Assembly: GCF_017921815.1 (NCBI RefSeq)
Contig: NZ_JAGEMM010000003.1
Location: forward strand, 1-64,000
DNA length: 64,000 bases
Origin: Microvirga antarctica
Lineage (GTDB): Bacteria; Pseudomonadota; Alphaproteobacteria; Rhizobiales; Beijerinckiaceae
Direction: 5' to 3'
Shown: piece after piece, positions 60,054 through 64,000 of the stretch
Layout of the letters: the number at the start of each line of letters is the position of its first letter
Numbering within the stretch: the stretch's first letter is position 1
Made by a program: the position numbers and the translations under genes
The notes under the pieces: generated by a model
What the model was told of the DNA's origin: nothing
The model's input: the letters and a program-made list of their open reading frames with translations, nothing else
The model's database searches: none

Positions 60054-62510
60054 GTGCCAACCCAAATCGGCCTTTCGGTGCTCAACAATGTTCCGGCATT
60101 GATGGCCTACGCCGATCGTCACGAACGTTATCTCTTCAATAACAATGCCTATCGCGACTGGTACGGCATCGATCCACAGGCGGCGCTGGGCAAGACCATG
60201 CGCGAGGTCTTGGGCGAAACCAATTACCGCCGGCTGGAGCCGTTCATCACCCGGGTGCTCGCGGGCGAGGCGGTGCAGTACGAGCAGGAACTGTTGACGG
60301 TTGGGCGTCCGCGATACGTGCATGGGAGTTATTCCCCCGACGTTGGGCCGGACGGGGCGGTGCGAGGCTTCTTCATCCTGGTGTCTGACATCAGCGAAAG
60401 GCGTGCCCTGGAGGTGCGGCTGATCGAGAGCGAGGCGCGCTTCTCCGGCGCATTCCAATCCGCTGCCATCGGCATGGCCATCGTCAGCCCGGAGGGGCGC
60501 TATCTGCAGGTGAACGCCGCGATGTGCCAGATGCTTGGCTATTCGGCGGATGAATTCAACGACTTGTTGTTTCAGGAGATCACTCACCCCGACGATCTGG
60601 CGTCCGATGTCGCCGCGACGATTGCGCTTTTGGAAAGCCGCCAGCACTCCTACGCCATGGAGAAGCGCTACCGTCACAAGACCGGCGCTGACGTGCATGC
60701 CATCCTCAGTGTGTCGCTTGTCCGCGACGGGGCCGGCGTGCCACTCTACTTCGTCTCCCAGGTCCAGGACATCACGGATCGGAAGGTCGCCGAGGAGCGG
60801 CTCTTTCGAGAACACGAACTGTCCCAGGTCACCCTCCGGTCGATTGGCGACGCGGTCGTCACCACCGATGTTGCGGGCCGCATCACCTACCTCAATCCCG
60901 TCGCCGAAACCCTGACCGGCTGGCGCCTCGAGGAGGCCCATGGACACCACGTGGACGAGGTCTACCGGGCGATCTCCTATGAACGCGGGGCGGCGATCCT
61001 CAACCCTCTCACGCTTGCGGTGAGCGAGGAGCGGGTCATCTGGCTCGGCACCGGCACCATCCTGCAGCAACGGGACGGCCGAGAGATCCCGGTCGAAGAT
61101 TCCGCGGCTCCCATCCGCGACCGCTCCGGCGCCGTCGTGGGCGGCGTTCTTGTCTTCCACGATGTCACGCAGCAGCGGGCGCTGGCCGGACAGATGGAGC
61201 ATATGGCCCATCACGACGCGCTGACGGATCTGCCGAACCGGACGCTGTTCCGCGACCGGCTCGAGCAGGCTGTCAGTCACGCGCACCGCACCGGCGGATG
61301 CGTGGCGGTCCTGTTCTGCGACCTCGATCGGTTCAAGCACGTGAATGACACCCTCGGCCACGCGGTGGGGGACCGGGTTCTCGTGGAGGCTGCAAGCCGC
61401 CTGAGGCAATGCATCGGCAGCGGCGATACCTTAAGCCGCTGGGCCGGGGACGAGTTTGGAATCCTGCTGCCGCAGACGCATGTGTCTGCGCGCTCCGTCA
61501 GCGTTCTGGCCGAGCAGGTGGTCGCCGCCGTCAGCGCGCCGTTTCACCTCGAGGGTCTGCTGGACCCGGTGGAAATCGGCATCTCGGTCGGCATCTCGCT
61601 CTACCCGCTCGATGCGCGCAGCAGTGACGCTCTTATGCAGGCAGCCGACGTGGCTCTCTATGATGTGAAGCGCAACGGACGTGGCAGCTACCAGTTTTTC
61701 GCCGAGGCGATGAACGAGGGCGCGCGCGAGCGCGTCAGCATGGAAGCCATCCTGCGACAGGCGCTGCGCAACGACGCCCTCGAGCTCGAATTCCAGCCCC
61801 GAATCAATCTCACGTCGGGACGCGCGACCAGTGTCGAGGCGCTGGTGCGCCTGCGTCATGACGGCGAACTGATTCAGCCCACCCGTTTCATCCGGATCGC
61901 GGAGGAGACCGGCCTCATCACGCTCGTGGGCCATTGGGTGATCGAGGCGGTCTGCGGGCAGTTGAAGGCCTGGGGCGGCACGGCCTTGCGGGACCTGCGC
62001 GTCTCCATCAACGTGTCGCCGATGCAGGCGCGCCGGGACGATTTCTATGCCTCGCTCATTGCCGCGACCGAGAAATACGGCATTGCTGCCCGGCAGATCG
62101 AACTCGAGATTACCGAGACTACGCTGGTCGAGCCGAAACCGCGCATCACCGATGGCCTGACCAGCCTGCAGAAGGCGGGCTTTACCGTCTCTCTCGACGA
62201 TTTCGGCACCGGCTATTCGAGCCTGTCCTACCTCAATCGCCTGCCCATCGACACGCTCAAGATCGACCGCTCGTTCACGCGCGACATTGCCTCTCCGCAG
62301 GGCGGCGCGATCGTTGCGGCCATCGTGGCGCTCGGCAAGGCGCTGGGAAAGGGAATCGTCGCCGAAGGGGTCGAGACCGAGGCACAGCTTGCCTGGCTGC
62401 GGGCCATCGGGTGTGAGGAGGTGCAAGGCTTTCTGTTTGCGCCCCCGGTCGGTGCCCATGACCTCGAGCGGATTCTGCGCGAGGGCGGGCTCCTGCCGAC
62501 GGAGGCCTGA
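60054..62510 (+). CDS. PAS-GGDEF-EAL cyclic-di-GMP signalling protein
   Basis: An 818-residue soluble protein with three PAS domains (about 5-120, 125-250, 255-375), a diguanylate cyclase domain (about 385-545) and a phosphodiesterase domain (about 560-810). The cyclase motif reads AGDEF (RWAGDEFGILL), a tolerated variant. The EAL domain has EALVRLRH, the metal-binding DDFGTGYSSLSYL and EGVETEAQL, so it looks competent. A GTG start at 60054 is used with GAGAGGGAG upstream. No membrane segment is seen; PAS domains probably sense redox or small ligands. Confidence 0.94.
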   Translation: MPTQIGLSVLNNVPALMAYADRHERYLFNNNAYRDWYGIDPQAALGKTMREVLGETNYRRLEPFITRVLAGEAVQYEQELLTVGRPRYVHGSYSPDVGPDGAVRGFFILVSDISERRALEVRLIESEARFSGAFQSAAIGMAIVSPEGRYLQVNAAMCQMLGYSADEFNDLLFQEITHPDDLASDVAATIALLESRQHSYAMEKRYRHKTGADVHAILSVSLVRDGAGVPLYFVSQVQDITDRKVAEERLFREHELSQVTLRSIGDAVVTTDVAGRITYLNPVAETLTGWRLEEAHGHHVDEVYRAISYERGAAILNPLTLAVSEERVIWLGTGTILQQRDGREIPVEDSAAPIRDRSGAVVGGVLVFHDVTQQRALAGQMEHMAHHDALTDLPNRTLFRDRLEQAVSHAHRTGGCVAVLFCDLDRFKHVNDTLGHAVGDRVLVEAASRLRQCIGSGDTLSRWAGDEFGILLPQTHVSARSVSVLAEQVVAAVSAPFHLEGLLDPVEIGISVGISLYPLDARSSDALMQAADVALYDVKRNGRGSYQFFAEAMNEGARERVSMEAILRQALRNDALELEFQPRINLTSGRATSVEALVRLRHDGELIQPTRFIRIAEETGLITLVGHWVIEAVCGQLKAWGGTALRDLRVSINVSPMQARRDDFYASLIAATEKYGIAARQIELEITETTLVEPKPRITDGLTSLQKAGFTVSLDDFGTGYSSLSYLNRLPIDTLKIDRSFTRDIASPQGGAIVAAIVALGKALGKGIVAEGVETEAQLAWLRAIGCEEVQGFLFAPPVGAHDLERILREGGLLPTEA

Positions 62511-62531
62511 GGCGACACGCGGCCTTTATCG

Positions 62532-63419
62532 TTAAAGGACGACGATCCCGGCGTGCTTGGCCTTGTTCTCGGGCTCCACGTGAATCGTCACCTGGGCATC
62601 GCCGATATCAGCTTTGAGCGCGCGCTCGAGCCGGTCGCAGATGTCGTGCGCCTCCGTGACGCTCATCCCGCCCTCCACCACGAGGTGGAAATCGATGAAG
62701 GTGAGGCGGCCGGCATGGCGGGTGCGCAGGTCGTGCGCCTCGATCGCGCCTTCGGCATTGATGGCGATGATCTCGCGCACGCGGGTGAGGATCGATTCGG
62801 GAAGCGCCTCGTCCATCAGGCCGCCGATGCTCTCCTTGATCAGCGCCCAGCCCGACCAGATGATGTTGACGGCGACAAGTGCGGCCAGAACCGAATCGAG
62901 CCAGTACCAGCCGGTGAACGGCACCAGCAGCAGGCCCGCGATCACGCCGCCGGAGGTCATCACGTCCGTCAGCAGGTGACGTCCGTCCGCGACAAGGGCA
63001 GGGGAGCGCAGGCGGCGGCCCTCGCGAATGAGCAGCCACGACCATCCGGCGTTGATGAGCGTTGCCAGACCGTTCACGGCCAGACCGACGAGGGGTGCTT
63101 CCAGCGGCCGCGGGTCGAAAAACCCCGCATAGGCTTCGCGCAGGATCACCATCGCGGCCACGAGAATGAGGACGCCCTCGAGGACGGCCGAGAAATATTC
63201 CACCTTCTGGTGGCCGTAGGGGTGATTTTTGTCGGCCGGCTCCGCGCTGAGGCGAACCGCCATCAGGGCCGCCACTGCGGTGACGACATTGATGATGCTC
63301 TCCAGCGCGTCTGAATAGAGCGCAACGCTGCCGGTGAGACGGTAGGAGACATACTTCAGGACGAGGACGATTGTCCCGATGACGATACTGCCAATGGCAA
63401 GTCTTTGGATCTTGTCCAT
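62532..63419 (-). CDS. Cation diffusion facilitator (CDF) metal exporter
   Basis: A 295-residue inner-membrane antiporter exporting Zn2+/Fe2+/Mn2+-type metals. Six membrane segments are visible. The transport site uses the acidic pair in LYSDALES (helix 2) and His/Asp in ADGRHLLTDVMTS (helix 5). HPYGHQKVEYFSA follows helix 2. The C-terminal cytoplasmic domain contains LRTRHAGRLTFIDFHLVV. The His-rich loop of ZitB is absent. It stands alone on the minus strand. Confidence 0.93.
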   Translation of the reverse strand: MDKIQRLAIGSIVIGTIVLVLKYVSYRLTGSVALYSDALESIINVVTAVAALMAVRLSAEPADKNHPYGHQKVEYFSAVLEGVLILVAAMVILREAYAGFFDPRPLEAPLVGLAVNGLATLINAGWSWLLIREGRRLRSPALVADGRHLLTDVMTSGGVIAGLLLVPFTGWYWLDSVLAALVAVNIIWSGWALIKESIGGLMDEALPESILTRVREIIAINAEGAIEAHDLRTRHAGRLTFIDFHLVVEGGMSVTEAHDICDRLERALKADIGDAQVTIHVEPENKAKHAGIVVL

Positions 63420-63540
63420 CGCTTCACACCATCAAAGGAGTCTGGATTGCCGGTTCGGACGGACCTTATAAAGCCCGGTCATTCTGGTGCAAGTCATTGT
63501 TTCTACTTGCAAACGGCTTGCAAAAGCGGCTCCTTGCCGG

Positions 63541-64000
63541 TTAAGCCGAACCGCCCGCTGCCACCGCCTGTTCGTCGCCGTCGGACGGGATGCGCGCCCG
63601 CAGCCGGTCGTAATAGCGGGCGAGCACCGGCGTGACAGGGGCGCAGAGCGCGAGAAGCCGCAAGGCCTCGGCGCGGTCGCCTGCACGAAGGGCCGTCATC
63701 AGAAGCGCGTGCTGGCGGGCCAGATCAGCGAAGGCGTCCGCCTCCCCGGGTCCGGGATGGAGAACGGTGTAGATGGCGGATTCGGATGCCCGGCCGCGCA
63801 CCGCGATCCGATCGAGCTCGATGAGAGCATGACCGGCCTGAACCGCCTCGGCGGTGTCCGGCCCCAGAATGACCGAGACGCCGTATTCCTTGGACAGGCC
63901 TTCGAGCCGGGACGCGAGATTCACGGTGTCGCCGAGCACGGAATAATCGTAGCGCCAGCGCGAGCCCACATTGCCGACGACGCAATCCCCGCTGTTGATC
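63541..64000 (-). CDS. Class III adenylate/guanylate cyclase, C-terminal part (partial at window edge)
   Basis: The minus strand enters from the right edge in frame with INSGDCVVGNVGSRWRYDYS, followed by VLGDTVNLASRLEGLSKEYG, the second half of a class III cyclase catalytic domain (transition-state Asn in NLASRLE). The last 60 residues form a helical tail ending VAAGGSA. The sensor domain is outside the window, so a CHASE2 or other membrane type cannot be told. Confidence 0.9.
   Translation of the reverse strand, partial: INSGDCVVGNVGSRWRYDYSVLGDTVNLASRLEGLSKEYGVSVILGPDTAEAVQAGHALIELDRIAVRGRASESAIYTVLHPGPGEADAFADLARQHALLMTALRAGDRAEALRLLALCAPVTPVLARYYDRLRARIPSDGDEQAVAAGGSA

Overview
The window is high-GC DNA from an alphaproteobacterium, most likely of the order Hyphomicrobiales (the Bosea/Methylobacterium/Azorhizobium type of soil or water bacterium). 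This is judged from the IS families, the large fused nicotinate dehydrogenase, the MarR/LLM/ABC catabolic gene style and the single-domain response regulators. The genus cannot be fixed from the sequence alone.

Positions 1-14.8 kb are a mobile-element graveyard. They hold an IS5-type end, a serine resolvase with its res-like site, an orphan histidine kinase, and an intact copper ATPase (copA) beside a ruined MerR regulator. Further on are IS481, IS630 and truncated IS3 copies, a 132-bp MITE-like inverted repeat, a second resolvase cut to 13 codons, several secreted proteins of unknown function, and a tyrosine integrase that abuts the 3' half of a tRNA-Thr(CGT) gene. That tRNA fragment is an attachment site.

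Positions 14.8-39.9 kb lie between perfect 19-bp direct repeats of the attachment core and look like a second, tandem genomic island. Its left part carries two glycine-rich secreted proteins and a PepSY/OmpR/histidine kinase system. Its main cargo (19.1-39.7 kb) is a catabolic module for a pyridine-type N-heterocycle, most simply nicotinate. NicAB (Mo/2Fe-2S/cytochrome c dehydrogenase) would hydroxylate the ring. A ferredoxin reductase, a 7Fe ferredoxin and 6-hydroxynicotinate reductase (hnr) would reduce it. Enamidase (ena) would open it to 2-formylglutarate and ammonia. Around these are an UPF0280 (ApbE-like) gene, two DUF1185 paralogues, a polar-amino-acid-type ABC transporter, two LLM flavin monooxygenases with a flavin reductase, a cysteine hydrolase, methylaspartate ammonia-lyase and two related MarR regulators. 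A dyad of consensus RTTYGTnnACRAAY recurs in front of the divergent fdx/ena, UPF0280, marR2, hnr and hydrolase transcription units, which suggests one regulon.

Positions 40-55.3 kb hold a second catabolic or uptake locus of unknown substrate: cupin, creatininase family, M17 aminopeptidase, GMC oxidoreductase, aldo/keto reductase, LysR regulator, a Dpp-like ABC transporter without ATPase genes, a DUF885 hydrolase, a Gfo/Idh/MocA oxidoreductase, a ketopantoate-reductase-like protein and an RraA-like protein. Positions 55.5-64 kb look like ordinary chromosome: secretory lipase, small secreted protein, L,D-transpeptidase, three receiver-only response regulators, a PAS-GGDEF-EAL protein, a CDF metal exporter and the end of a class III adenylate cyclase.
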